Below are positions 1 through 8,551 of a stretch of DNA of 64,000 nt, piece by piece. The notes under the pieces were generated by a model, which saw only the letters and a program-made list of their open reading frames with translations, did no database searches and was not told the DNA's origin. Source of the stretch: Vibrio sp. Of7-15 (GTDB taxonomy: Bacteria > Pseudomonadota > Gammaproteobacteria > Enterobacterales > Vibrionaceae); NCBI RefSeq assembly GCF_022347565.1, contig NZ_JAKRGH010000005.1, forward strand, positions 221,302 to 285,301. The letters are read 5' to 3'. Numbering within the stretch: position 1 is the first letter of the stretch; the number at the start of each line of letters is the position of its first letter. A program made the translations under genes and the position numbers.

Positions 1-51
1 GTCCATCAGGGGAGTAAGGCAAAAGCAGTATGCTCGCTTTATTCTTACAAC

Positions 52-91
52 AAAAAAGCCGCAGTAGTCATACTGCGGCTTTGTTATTTTT
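52..91. terminator. Rho-independent terminator downstream of aphA (bidirectional)
   Basis: A 9-bp perfect stem, GCCGCAGTA (58-66) and TACTGCGGC (71-79) with a GTCA loop, is flanked by an A-run on the left and a T-rich run on the right. Read on the minus strand it ends the aphA transcript. It can also stop plus-strand transcription entering from outside the window. Positions 1-51 hold no gene I can recognise. Confidence 0.85.
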
Positions 92-111
92 TACAGCTGT
101 AAAATTTAGTT

Positions 112-675
112 TTAAAGAGCTACGCTGCTTTCTGGGCCATCGATCTCTTTGAGTTCTGCTAGTACTTCTTCAGCCCAATCAATCCACGCTTGGCGGCTGT
201 GGATGCCACGACGTAGCGTTAGACGATCTAAGCGAGCTTGACGATCTAATGTTTTGTAGTTAGAAAAATGCACTTTCTCTAATTCATGATAGTGAGCCAT
301 CATTGCATGAGATTCTTCAATAAGAGCAGCCAGCTGTTGTTGCATTGGCTCTGAATTGTGAACACCACAAACTAATAATTTAGCTGAGAACTCATCACGA
401 ATTGTTGGGTGCTGTGTGGATTCTTGGAACCAGCCAAATAAAGCTTCTCGGCCTAACTCGGTAATGGAATATACCTTACGATCAGGCTTGCCTTCTTGAG
501 GTTCTAGTACACAGGTAACTAGGCCATTTTTGGCCATCTTATTTAGTTCACGATACACTTGCTGATGGCTTGCTTTCCAGAAGTAGCCAATGCTGTATGA
601 AAATTCTTTAGTTATATCGTAACCAGTTGCGTCGCGTGTGCTAAGCACGGTTAAAATGACATGTGGTAGTGACAT
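112..675 (-). CDS. aphA: AphA, PadR-family quorum-sensing / virulence regulator
   Basis: PadR-family winged-helix regulator of 187 aa, against about 179 in V. cholerae. The N-terminus (MSLPHVILTVLSTRDATGYD) is nearly identical to AphA as I recall it, and residues 1-90 form the winged helix. The C-terminal half should be the antiparallel coiled-coil dimerisation arm. AphA is the master regulator of the low-cell-density state in vibrios and a virulence/biofilm activator in V. cholerae. It is the last gene before a strong terminator and lies downstream of ppc on the same strand, but ppc has its own terminator, so aphA has its own promoter. The SD (AGAAGAA) is weak and very close to ATG, as expected for a gene under small-RNA translational control. 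The C-terminal tail (roughly the last 8 residues) extends beyond the V. cholerae protein. Confidence 0.95.
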   Translation of the reverse strand: MSLPHVILTVLSTRDATGYDITKEFSYSIGYFWKASHQQVYRELNKMAKNGLVTCVLEPQEGKPDRKVYSITELGREALFGWFQESTQHPTIRDEFSAKLLVCGVHNSEPMQQQLAALIEESHAMMAHYHELEKVHFSNYKTLDRQARLDRLTLRRGIHSRQAWIDWAEEVLAELKEIDGPESSVAL

Positions 676-1019
676 TTCTTCTATCCAATCGTATATATAA
701 TAAAAATTAAAAACATAACCAGTTAAACGCGACCTTCGTGCTCTTTGTCACTTATTTGTTATTGCGTTGGTTCAGCACCTAGCATGCCTACACTGTTATG
801 ATCACCTAGCATTACCAGACAAACTACAAATCCAAAGCCGCAATCACAGTGCTGTATCGCACTTTTATAGTGATATATATGAGATTTGTTACTGATAATA
901 CGTTTTTATGCGCCAGCTGATATTAATAGGATATATCAATTTATAAGCAAATTGTAGAATAGAGCTTAATTTAGGTGATAAAAATTGATAAATCTCATAT
1001 TAAGCGAACTCATTCCAAT
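676..1019 (-). promoter_or_regulatory. aphA promoter and long 5' leader with two Qrr-like complementary sites
   Basis: This gap between aphA and the ppc terminator holds no credible ORF. On the plus strand CACCTAGCAT occurs at 776-785 and again, as TCACCTAGCAT, at 802-812. The Vibrio Qrr small RNAs carry a conserved core beginning GGGUCACCUAGCC (recalled). The minus-strand aphA mRNA would therefore present two copies of GCUAGGUG, able to pair with it about 100-140 nt upstream of the start codon. Qrr RNAs are known to activate aphA translation. Further upstream, TTACTGATAA (889-898) and AATTGATAAAT (983-993) resemble half-sites of the LuxR/HapR operator, which represses aphA at high cell density. 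Transcript start and site use are inferred. Confidence 0.55.
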
Positions 1020-1046
1020 AAAAAAGCCGCATCAGCGGCTTTTTTG
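1020..1046. terminator. Rho-independent terminator downstream of ppc
   Basis: AAAAAAGCCGC, ATCA loop, GCGGCTTTTTT: a GC-rich stem whose A-run and T-run make it usable on both strands. It lies about 25 bp past the ppc stop on the minus strand and separates ppc from aphA. Confidence 0.85.
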
Positions 1047-1071
1047 ATTATTTGTAGTATAATCTACTGCT

Positions 1072-3702
1072 TTATCCGGTATTACGCATTCCTGCTGCAA
1101 TTCCAGCGATGGTAACCATCAAAGCTTCTTCCATTTCAGGTGCAAGCTCTTCATGCTGACGGGTACGATACAATAGCTCTGCCTGCAGCATATTCAATGG
1201 CTCAACATAGATATTACGCAATCGAATAGACTCAGAACCCCATGGGTCACGTTCCATTAGATGATCGTTATTTTCAACGTTGAGGACAGTTTTAATGTCT
1301 TTTTGTAGCTGAGAACGTAGACGATCGCCCAGTGGCCACAGTGATTTATCCGTTAAGCGCTGGTCGTAGTATTCAGAGATCCCAACGTTGGTTTTTGTGT
1401 ATACCATCTCTAGCATACCCAAACGAGTTGAGAAAAATGGCCATTCACGGCACATCTCTTCTAACAGTTGTTGGTGGCCGTTATCTACAGAATGTTGAAT
1501 AGCTTCACCAGCACCTAACCAAGCAGGAAGTACTAAGCGGTTCTGACTCCAAGAGAAAATCCATGGGATGGCTCGTAGGCTCTCGACTCCACCTTTTGGA
1601 TTGCGTTTTGAAGGACGTGAACCCAGAGGCAGTTTACCCAGCTCAAGTTCCGGTGTTGCTGCACGGAAATAAGGAACGAAATCTTCTTCGCCACGAACGA
1701 TATTACGGTAAGCGTCACAAGAAACGTCCGATAAGCTTTCCATCAGATTACGCCAATCTTGTTTTGGCTTTGGTGGTGGCAGTAGGTTCGCTTCTAGAAT
1801 GGCGCTTGCGTATAAATTGAAGCTGTTTACCGCAACGTCAGGTAGGCCAAGTTTAAAGCGGATCATTTCACCTTGTTCAGTGACTCGTAGACCGCCTTTT
1901 AAGCTTTTTGGTGGCTGAGACAATAGAGCGGCATGCGCAGGTGCACCACCACGACCAATGGTACCACCACGGCCATGGAACAGAGTGAGTTCAACATTGG
2001 CTTCTTCACAGACTTCAACGAGTGCTTCCATCGCTCGGTACTGAGCCCAACCTGCTGCCATTACGCCAGCATCTTTGGCTGAATCAGAATAACCGATCAT
2101 GACCATTTGGAAGTTTTGAATGAACCCACGGTACCAGTCAATATCCAGTAGCTGTTTGATCACGGTTTCTGAATTATTCAGATCATCCAGAGTTTCAAAC
2201 AATGGACAAACATCCATGCGGAACTTACAGCCTGACTCTTGTAATAACAGGTGAACCGCAAGGACATCAGATGCGGTGCGTGCCATTGAAATCACGTAAG
2301 AGCCTAACGCTTCACGTGGTTGCTCAGCGACAACTTTACAGGTGTCTAAAACTTCTTTTACTTCCGCAGACGGTTCCCAGTCGCGAGGAAGCAGCGGGCG
2401 TTTTGAGCTGAGTTCGTTGACGAGGAAAGAAATCTTATCTTGCTCGCTCCACTGATCGTAATCACCGATGCCTAAGTAGCGGGTGAGTTCAGACAGGACA
2501 TTCGAGTGACGTGTGCTTTCTTGACGAATGTCCAAGCGAACAAGGTGTACGCCAAAAGATTTAACACGGCGCAGTGAGTCAAGTAGTGAGCCATCTGCGA
2601 TGATACCCATTCCACATTCATGCAGCGACTGGTAACAAGCAAGTAGAGGTTCCCACAGTTGATCCACCGACGTTAGGATTTCAGCATTGGAGGCGGGTTT
2701 GCCTTTCATTTGCCCACCTAACTCTTCAAGTGTGTTGTCTAGAAGAGTACGAACGCCTTTCAAGATCGCGCGGTATGGTTCGTGTTCATCGCCTGCCAGT
2801 GCACGTACGGTGTCATTGCATTTCACCATCGACAGTTCGCTGATCAGCTCTTGAATGTCGTTTAGGTAAAGATCGGCTGCTTTCCAGCGAGACAGTAATA
2901 ACACTTCACGAGTAATGGTAGAGGTTACAAACGGGTTACCGTCACGGTCGCCCCCCATCCATGAAGAAAAGTGAACAGGCTTCGCGTCAATTGGTAGGCC
3001 TTCACCAACGTGGGTTTTTAGTTTGTCATCAAAATCACGTAAGAACTCAGGAACCCCTTTCCACAATGAGTTTTCTACAACGGCAAAGCCCCATTTCGCT
3101 TCATCAAGCGGGGTCGGTCGTTGTTTACGGATTACATCTGAATGCCATGCTTGGGCAATCAATTGCTCTAGACGGCGCTCTGTTTTTTGACGCTCAGAAT
3201 AAGAGAGATCGGTAAGCTCTAGGCTAGATAAACATTTGTTGATTTGAACTAGCTTATGGATCATGGTGCGACGCGCAATTTCTGTTGGGTGTGCGGTCAG
3301 TACTAATTCAATATTTAGATCACGGATTGCTTGCGCTGTATCGAGCTTACTTACGTTGTTTTGAGTCAGTTTTGAGAAAAGTGAGCTGATGGCATCTGGT
3401 TGGCAAACGTGCTCTTCACAGTGACGAGAGATTGTATGATACTGCTCTGCCATGTTTGTTAAGTTGAGGAACTGACTAAAAGCGCGGGCTACAGGAGCTA
3501 GCTGATCATCTGGAAGGTTTTTCACTTCCTCGATAAGCAAGTCCCGATCTTCTTTGCTGCCGCCACGTGCTGCTTTTGACAGTTTACGAATGGTTTCAAC
3601 TTTTTCTAATAATGGCTCGCCATGAGCATCGCGGATGGTATTGCCAAGCAGTCGGCCCAGCATACTAACGTTGCTCTTCAAAGCGGCGTATTTTTCATTC
3701 AT
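1072..3702 (-). CDS. ppc: Phosphoenolpyruvate carboxylase
   Basis: Cytoplasmic enzyme that carboxylates PEP with bicarbonate to oxaloacetate, refilling the TCA cycle and supplying carbon for aspartate and, through glutamate, arginine. Its 876 aa match the family (883 in E. coli). The catalytic motif VLTAHPTE places the essential His at residue 138, the E. coli position. The second signature, [12 protein letters not shown], and the glycine-rich [12 protein letters not shown] loop are intact. It stands alone on the minus strand between argE and aphA with its own terminator. The ATG start gives the standard [17 protein letters not shown]-terminus. Nothing unusual is seen. Confidence 0.98.
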   Translation of the reverse strand: MNEKYAALKSNVSMLGRLLGNTIRDAHGEPLLEKVETIRKLSKAARGGSKEDRDLLIEEVKNLPDDQLAPVARAFSQFLNLTNMAEQYHTISRHCEEHVCQPDAISSLFSKLTQNNVSKLDTAQAIRDLNIELVLTAHPTEIARRTMIHKLVQINKCLSSLELTDLSYSERQKTERRLEQLIAQAWHSDVIRKQRPTPLDEAKWGFAVVENSLWKGVPEFLRDFDDKLKTHVGEGLPIDAKPVHFSSWMGGDRDGNPFVTSTITREVLLLSRWKAADLYLNDIQELISELSMVKCNDTVRALAGDEHEPYRAILKGVRTLLDNTLEELGGQMKGKPASNAEILTSVDQLWEPLLACYQSLHECGMGIIADGSLLDSLRRVKSFGVHLVRLDIRQESTRHSNVLSELTRYLGIGDYDQWSEQDKISFLVNELSSKRPLLPRDWEPSAEVKEVLDTCKVVAEQPREALGSYVISMARTASDVLAVHLLLQESGCKFRMDVCPLFETLDDLNNSETVIKQLLDIDWYRGFIQNFQMVMIGYSDSAKDAGVMAAGWAQYRAMEALVEVCEEANVELTLFHGRGGTIGRGGAPAHAALLSQPPKSLKGGLRVTEQGEMIRFKLGLPDVAVNSFNLYASAILEANLLPPPKPKQDWRNLMESLSDVSCDAYRNIVRGEEDFVPYFRAATPELELGKLPLGSRPSKRNPKGGVESLRAIPWIFSWSQNRLVLPAWLGAGEAIQHSVDNGHQQLLEEMCREWPFFSTRLGMLEMVYTKTNVGISEYYDQRLTDKSLWPLGDRLRSQLQKDIKTVLNVENNDHLMERDPWGSESIRLRNIYVEPLNMLQAELLYRTRQHEELAPEMEEALMVTIAGIAAGMRNTG

Positions 3703-3956
3703 AATCGCATCCCATATCGTAAATTTACTACATCCAATGTGCTTACGCAGACCAATAATCTATCGAAATTGTTGCCTCTACGTCAAATCTAGTTGTTTGT
3801 TATGAAACAAAACCACAATACCCTGAATCTTCTTCTTGTGAACTGCTTATGGTGAAAATAAGTTTCAGAATATTGTGTCCAAATATGTTTGTCATCGTTA
3901 AATGACATTATGGTGAAAGGCACCTAATTTACTATGATCTTTGAGTGTTATTTATT
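3703..3956. other. ppc upstream / argE downstream intergenic region
   Basis: A 254-bp AT-rich gap that must contain the ppc promoter on the minus strand. I see no clear terminator for argE, no credible ORF and no recognisable operator. The phrase TATGGTGAAA occurs twice (near 3849 and 3910), with no assignable function. Confidence 0.5.
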
Positions 3957-5093
3957 CTAAAAACAGTATTTATTCATTAGCTTACTGAGAATATCAACAG
4001 TAGGATCAATAAACTCAAAAGCAAGGAATTCATCGGGTTGATGAGCTTGTTCAATGGAGCCTGGACCAAGTACCAATGTGGGGCATAACTGTTGTAAAAA
4101 AGGCGCTTCAGTACAGTAGTTAACAGTTTCGGTATTACGCTGACAAATGTCTTCAACGCCGGTAATTATTGGGCTATCCGTGTTGCATTCATAGCCTGGA
4201 ATTGGGGTATGCAGCGACGATATCTCAATACGGCCAGGCCATTGCGCTTCTACTTCTTTAAGAGCTTCTCTTAATAGATTGTCTAACCCATCTAAACTAA
4301 TGCCCGGTAATGGGCGCACATCGTAGTGCAGTTCACAGCAGCCACAAATACGATTAGGGCTATCACCACCATGAATGTGACCAAGGTTTAAAGTTGGGTA
4401 GGGAATCGAAAACCCTGGGTGATGATACTGTTTGATGAGTTTGTCTTTTAATCCAATCAACGCAAACATCACTTGATTCATTATTTCCAGTGCATTCACG
4501 CCATGAGCAGGATCCGATGAATGACCTGACTTTCCGGTAATTCTAATGGCATTCGCAACATGACCTTTATGGCCTCGGATAGGCACTAGGCTAGTGGGCT
4601 CACCAATAATGCAATAATCCGGTTGAATCAGTGTATTGGCTGTAAAGTGACGAGCGCCCAGCATGGTGGTTTCTTCATCACAAGTGGCTAGAACATATAG
4701 TGGCCTTTTCTGTTTGCTCCAGTCCACCTTTTTAACGGCTTCTAATATAAAGGCAAAAAAACCTTTCATATCGGCAGTGCCTAGACCATAAAAACGATTA
4801 TTATCTTCGCTGAGAGACAGTGGGTCATAGTTCCAGCGACCCTCATCAAAAGGAACGGTGTCGGTGTGGCCTGCCAGTAATAAACCGCCTTCACCACTGC
4901 CTATCTTGGCAACGAGGTTTTGTTTACCGCCTTCCACTTGTTCTATTTCGACTTCAAAACCCAGATCAGTAAACCATTGAGCCAGTTTACTGATTACTTG
5001 TTCATTGCTTTGATCCCAGCTGCTGTCAGTGGAGCTGATAGAGGAGGTCGAGATCAGACCTTTATATACATCTATAAAACCTGGAATTTTCAT
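3957..5093 (-). CDS. argE: Acetylornithine deacetylase
   Basis: M20-family zinc hydrolase converting N2-acetylornithine to ornithine and acetate (linear arginine pathway). It is 378 aa against 383 in E. coli. Metal ligands are recognisable in GHTDTVPFD (His about 76, Asp about 78), GLGTADMKG (Asp about 108) and the general-base CDEETT motif near 140, with the dimerisation/lid domain in the middle. It is transcribed divergently from argC, so the 306-bp gap between them holds both promoters. An acetyl-removing ArgE next to an ArgH fused to an acetyltransferase means this organism uses the linear rather than the cyclic (ArgJ) route. Confidence 0.96.
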   Translation of the reverse strand: MKIPGFIDVYKGLISTSSISSTDSSWDQSNEQVISKLAQWFTDLGFEVEIEQVEGGKQNLVAKIGSGEGGLLLAGHTDTVPFDEGRWNYDPLSLSEDNNRFYGLGTADMKGFFAFILEAVKKVDWSKQKRPLYVLATCDEETTMLGARHFTANTLIQPDYCIIGEPTSLVPIRGHKGHVANAIRITGKSGHSSDPAHGVNALEIMNQVMFALIGLKDKLIKQYHHPGFSIPYPTLNLGHIHGGDSPNRICGCCELHYDVRPLPGISLDGLDNLLREALKEVEAQWPGRIEISSLHTPIPGYECNTDSPIITGVEDICQRNTETVNYCTEAPFLQQLCPTLVLGPGSIEQAHQPDEFLAFEFIDPTVDILSKLMNKYCF

Positions 5094-5148
5094 TTTATCT
5101 CACATCTACTGTTGACAGAGGCTCTATTACTCTGTAAAACACATATTA

Positions 5149-5176
5149 ACGCATAATTAATGCATAAAAATCTAAT
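5149..5176. promoter_or_regulatory. Candidate ArgR operator (ARG-box-like) between argE and argC
   Basis: Two overlapping A+T-rich imperfect palindromes: GCATAATTAATGC (5151-5163), and AATGCATAAAAATCTAAT (5159-5176), which matches about 7 of the 10 conserved core positions of the E. coli ARG box (TGAAT-N4-ATTCA). They sit just upstream of a candidate argC promoter and would overlap the argE promoter, where an ArgR operator is expected. The match is imperfect and is an inference. Confidence 0.4.
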
Positions 5177-5186
5177 ATATATTGAT

Positions 5187-5214
5187 TTGTCGTAATAGCT
5201 AATCATTTTATAGA
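5187..5214 (+). promoter_or_regulatory. Candidate sigma70 promoter for the argC leader
   Basis: TTGTCG (5187-5192), a 16-bp spacer, then TATAGA (5209-5214). Initiation would fall near 5221, about 20 nt before the leader-peptide start codon, so the transcript would begin just ahead of the leader SD, as in classical attenuated operons. The start site is predicted only. Confidence 0.35.
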
Positions 5215-5239
5215 TAAATGAAGTAAAGGATTTCTCATC

Positions 5240-5293
5240 ATGAACCAAGCGAAGCACATAGCTTTATATTCTCTCCGACGACGCCGCATCTAA
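5240..5293 (+). CDS. Putative arginine-rich leader peptide of the argCBGH(A) operon
   Basis: A 17-codon ORF read directly from the sequence: ATG at 5240, TAA at 5291-5293, product MNQAKHIALYSLRRRRI. It contains four consecutive arginine codons (CGA CGA CGC CGC, 5276-5287) immediately before the final Ile and the stop. A Shine-Dalgarno-like AAAGGA lies at 5225-5230, 9 nt before the ATG. It is the only such ORF in the gap and stands 106 nt upstream of argC. A run of codons for the pathway's end product in a short translated leader is the hallmark of ribosome-mediated attenuation, as in the his, trp and leu leaders. ACCAAGCGAA inside the ORF (5244-5253) is perfectly complementary to TTCGCTTGGT (5294-5303) just after its stop, so ribosome position would decide whether this stem forms. 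The function is inferred; chance cannot be excluded without comparative data. Confidence 0.7.
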   Translation: MNQAKHIALYSLRRRRI

Positions 5294-5358
5294 TTCGCTT
5301 GGTGCAGGCCCTCTGCACATTCAAATACCACTGCTAACGAGTAATGACTAGCAGTCAT
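5244..5358 (+). promoter_or_regulatory. Putative attenuator-like RNA structures between leader peptide and argC
   Basis: Stems visible by eye in the leader RNA: (A) ACCAAGCGAA 5244-5253 with TTCGCTTGGT 5294-5303, 10 bp; (B) GTGCAG 5302-5307 with CTGCAC 5313-5318; (C) ACTGCTA 5330-5336 with TAGCAGT 5349-5355; (D) ATGACT 5344-5349 with AGTCAT 5353-5358. C and D share bases and exclude each other; A and B share two bases. No T-run follows C or D, so this is not a textbook intrinsic terminator. Control could instead act on Rho access or on argC translation (SD GGAAAG at 5391-5396). Confidence 0.5.
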
Positions 5359-5399
5359 CTTCAAAGAATAAATCAAATTCAAAAAAATACGGAAAGACT

Positions 5400-6404
5400 A
5401 TGTTAAAGACGACAATCATCGGTGCTAGCGGTTACACCGGCGCAGAGTTAGCCATCATGGTGAATAAACATCCAGAGCTTACGCTATCAGGTTTGTTCGT
5501 TTCGGCCAACAGCCTTGATGCGGGGAAAGCGATCAGTGAGTTGCATGGCAACCTAAAGGGGCTGGTTGATTTACCTTTGCAGCCTCTTGTGGATGTGGAG
5601 TTAGTGGCGAAGCAAAGTGACATTATATTGCTGGCTACAGCTCATGAAGTTAGCCATGACCTAGCGCCAACTTTTCTTGAAAATGACTGTGTTGTGTTTG
5701 ATTTATCCGGGGCATTCAGAGTTCAGACCGACGGATTTTATGATGAGTTTTACGGTTTTGAGCACCAGCACAGCAATTGGTTAGATAAAGCTGTGTATGG
5801 CCTTGCTGAATGGAATGAAAAACAGATAGCAGAAGCACAACTGATTGCGGTTCCTGGCTGTTATCCTACCGCTTCACAACTGGCTTTAAAGCCGTTAGTG
5901 GATAATCAATTATTAGACTTAAATCAATGGCCTGTTATTAATGCAACCAGTGGTGTTTCTGGTGCTGGCCGTAAAGCTTCAGTTACCAATAGTTTTTGTG
6001 AAGTGAGCTTGCAGCCATACGGTGTATTCAACCATCGTCATCAGCCAGAAATTGCCGCGCATTTAGGTTGTGATGTGATTTTTACGCCTCACCTTGGCAA
6101 CTTCAAGCGTGGCATCTTAGCCACGATTACCACGAAATTAGCGGCGGGTGTGACTCAAGAACAGGTACAGCAAGCCTTTGAGAGCAGTTATACCGATGCA
6201 TCCGCAGTGCGCCTCTCAGTAGAGACCATGCCTTCGCTTCAAAATGTAGTTCAAACGCCATTTTGTGATATTGGCTGGAAAGTGAAGGGTGAACACCTGA
6301 TTGTGGTATCGGCCATCGACAATCTTTTGAAAGGCGCTTCTAGCCAAGCAATGCAATGCATAAATATACGGTACGGCTTTCCTGTATTAACGGCTTTAGT
6401 GTAA
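5400..6404 (+). CDS. argC: N-acetyl-gamma-glutamyl-phosphate reductase
   Basis: NADPH-dependent reduction of N-acetylglutamyl-phosphate to N-acetylglutamate semialdehyde, third step of arginine synthesis. It is 334 aa, the usual length. The N-terminal nucleotide-binding loop [10 protein letters not shown] (8-17) and the active-site signature VPGCYPTA (catalytic Cys 154) are clear. The C-terminal region carries [20 protein letters not shown] family sequence (here [17 protein letters not shown]). The ATG at 5400 follows GGAAAG. It is first in argC-argB-argG-argH(A); only 15 bp separate it from argB, so they are co-transcribed. It lies behind the arginine-rich leader ORF. Confidence 0.97.
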   Translation: MLKTTIIGASGYTGAELAIMVNKHPELTLSGLFVSANSLDAGKAISELHGNLKGLVDLPLQPLVDVELVAKQSDIILLATAHEVSHDLAPTFLENDCVVFDLSGAFRVQTDGFYDEFYGFEHQHSNWLDKAVYGLAEWNEKQIAEAQLIAVPGCYPTASQLALKPLVDNQLLDLNQWPVINATSGVSGAGRKASVTNSFCEVSLQPYGVFNHRHQPEIAAHLGCDVIFTPHLGNFKRGILATITTKLAAGVTQEQVQQAFESSYTDASAVRLSVETMPSLQNVVQTPFCDIGWKVKGEHLIVVSAIDNLLKGASSQAMQCINIRYGFPVLTALV

Positions 6405-6419
6405 GGTAAGGAGAATCTG

Positions 6420-7199
6420 ATGAGTAAGCTTCCTTTGGTAGTGAAATTAGGTGGTGCAGCTCTGTCTTGCACTGAAACATTAGGTAAATTTTTTGGCGCT
6501 GTTAGTCAGTACCAGCAGTCGGCACAGCGTCCATTGGTAATTGTTCATGGTGGTGGGTACTTAGTGGATGAGCTGATGACAAAGATGCAGCTCGAAACCG
6601 TAAAAAAAGAGGGCTTACGTGTTACGCCTTATGAGCAAATTCCTTTTATTGCCGGTGCTCTAGCGGGGACGGCTAATAAAATGTTGCAGGGTGAAGCGAT
6701 CAAAAATGGTGTAAATGCCATTGGTCTAAGCCTTGCTGATGGCGGCCTATGTAAAGTAACTGAACTTGACCCAGAGCTTGGTGCGGTGGGCAGTGCCACA
6801 CCAGGTAACTCTAGTCTACTTCAAGCAATCCTCGCAACTGGTGCGGTGCCAATCATCAGCTCAATCGGGTTAACAGATGAAGGCCAGATGATGAACGTGA
6901 ACGCCGATCAAGCTGCCGTCGCGGTTGCCGCGGCGCTCGATGCGGAGTTGGTCTTACTGTCGGACGTGAGTGGTGTGCTCGATGGTAAAGGCAAATTATT
7001 ACCAAGCCTAGATGGCAGCCAAGCTGAAGAATTAATTAAAGGCGGTGTGATTACTGACGGCATGATCGTCAAAGTAAGAGCGGCGCTGGATGCGGCCAAC
7101 GCTTTAGGTCGCCCGATTGAAGTGGCGACATGGCGATACCCAGAAAAGCTGAGTGCATTGTTTTCTGGTAGCAGTATCGGAACTCAGTTTTTAGTTTAA
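6420..7199 (+). CDS. argB: Acetylglutamate kinase
   Basis: Amino-acid kinase phosphorylating N-acetylglutamate with ATP (second step). 259 aa, matching the short arginine-insensitive type in E. coli (258). The phosphate-binding motifs VKLGGAAL (8-15) and [11 protein letters not shown] (near 40-51) and the C-terminal [11 protein letters not shown] motif are present. The N-terminal helix found in arginine-feedback-inhibited hexameric kinases is absent, so feedback control should rest on the synthase step, carried here by the ArgH fusion domain. SD AAGGAGA precedes the ATG. Confidence 0.97.
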   Translation: MSKLPLVVKLGGAALSCTETLGKFFGAVSQYQQSAQRPLVIVHGGGYLVDELMTKMQLETVKKEGLRVTPYEQIPFIAGALAGTANKMLQGEAIKNGVNAIGLSLADGGLCKVTELDPELGAVGSATPGNSSLLQAILATGAVPIISSIGLTDEGQMMNVNADQAAVAVAAALDAELVLLSDVSGVLDGKGKLLPSLDGSQAEELIKGGVITDGMIVKVRAALDAANALGRPIEVATWRYPEKLSALFSGSSIGTQFLV

Positions 7200-7278
7200 G
7201 TTGATGACAAGTTTTAATAATAAATAGATTTATGCCCGCGCGGAAAGAGACCGTCGGAGCGGACACAGGAGAAGTTCA

Positions 7279-8493
7279 ATGAGCAAAGTTAACGTAAATA
7301 AAGTGGTAGTTGCCTATTCTGGCGGTCTGGATACATCCGTGATCATTCCTTGGTTAAAAGAAAACTATGATTGTGAAGTAGTGGCGTTTGTTGCCGACGT
7401 GGGTCAGGGGGCAGAGGAATTAGAAGGCATCGAAGAAAAAGCCATCGCCTCGGGTGCTTCTTCTTGTTACATCGCCGATTTAAAAGAAGAAATGGTTGCC
7501 GATTATATCTTTCCTACACTAAAAACTGGGGCATTGTACGAAGGTAAATACCTATTAGGCACTTCAATGGCGCGTCCTATTATTGCAAAGGCTCAGGTGG
7601 AATGTGCCCGTGAAGTGGGTGCCGATGCCTTGTGTCATGGGTGTACGGGTAAAGGGAACGATCAAGTTCGTTTTGAAGGTGCGTTTGCCGCTCTTGCCCC
7701 TGATCTTCATGTGATTGCGCCTTGGCGTGAGTGGGACTTGGTTAGCCGTGAAGAGTGCTTAGATTACCTTGCTGAGCGCAATATTCCTTGTACAGCATCA
7801 CTCACAAAAATTTATTCTCGTGATGCAAATGCGTGGCACATCTCAACAGAAGGTGGCGTTCTGGAAGATACTTGGAATGCACCAAACGAAGATTGCTGGG
7901 CATGGACCGTGGATCCGGAGCAAGCGCCGAATGAATCTGAGCTGGTTAGTTTGAAAGTTGAAAATGGAGAAATCGTTGCCGTTGACGGTGAGACCATGAC
8001 GCCATACAACGCGCTTGTTTATCTCAATGAAAAAGGTGCGAAACACGGTGTTGGTCGTATTGATATCGTAGAAAACCGGTTAGTGGGCATGAAGTCTCGT
8101 GGCTGTTATGAAACACCTGGGGGTGCGATCATGATGGAAGCATTGCGTGCCGTTGAGCAATTGGTTCTGGATAAAAGTGCTTATGAGTTCCGTGAAGAGT
8201 TGGGGCTGAAGGCATCGCACCTTGTGTATGATGGTCGTTGGTTTACACCACTATGTAATTCTATTTTGGCGGCTTCTGCGGAATTAGCCAAAGACGTGAA
8301 TGGTGAAGTGGTGGTGAAGCTTTATAAAGGTCAGGCAACGGTTGTTCAAAAGCGTTCTGATAACAGTCTATATTCAGAAGAGTTTGCCACGTTCGGCGAA
8401 GACGAAGTGTATGACCAAAGTCATGCTGGTGGGTTTATTCGTCTTTACTCATTATCCAGTCGTATCCGTGCTTTGAACGAAAACAAAAAATAA
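7279..8493 (+). CDS. argG: Argininosuccinate synthase
   Basis: Joins citrulline and aspartate with ATP to give argininosuccinate. 404 aa, the common ~400-residue bacterial class rather than the longer E. coli type. The ATP-pyrophosphatase P-loop AYSGGLDTS is at residues 12-20, followed by family motifs [11 protein letters not shown] and [10 protein letters not shown]. The ATG at 7279 has SD AGGAG. The 79-bp gap after argB holds no convincing promoter or terminator. The ornithine carbamoyltransferase gene argF, which lies between argB and argG in Moritella, is not here and must be elsewhere in the genome. Confidence 0.97.
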   Translation: MSKVNVNKVVVAYSGGLDTSVIIPWLKENYDCEVVAFVADVGQGAEELEGIEEKAIASGASSCYIADLKEEMVADYIFPTLKTGALYEGKYLLGTSMARPIIAKAQVECAREVGADALCHGCTGKGNDQVRFEGAFAALAPDLHVIAPWREWDLVSREECLDYLAERNIPCTASLTKIYSRDANAWHISTEGGVLEDTWNAPNEDCWAWTVDPEQAPNESELVSLKVENGEIVAVDGETMTPYNALVYLNEKGAKHGVGRIDIVENRLVGMKSRGCYETPGGAIMMEALRAVEQLVLDKSAYEFREELGLKASHLVYDGRWFTPLCNSILAASAELAKDVNGEVVVKLYKGQATVVQKRSDNSLYSEEFATFGEDEVYDQSHAGGFIRLYSLSSRIRALNENKK

Positions 8494-8551
8494 TAAGATC
8501 ATCTTTAAGCACTGAGTAAGTAGTCGTAATTGAGCAATTAGGAGAAGCACA

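Noticed and set aside
7232..7282. 16-codon ORF ([16 protein letters not shown]) ending over the argG start
   Set aside because: No Shine-Dalgarno before its ATG, only one Arg codon, and no stable alternative hairpins; unlike the argC leader it gives no reason to suspect regulation.
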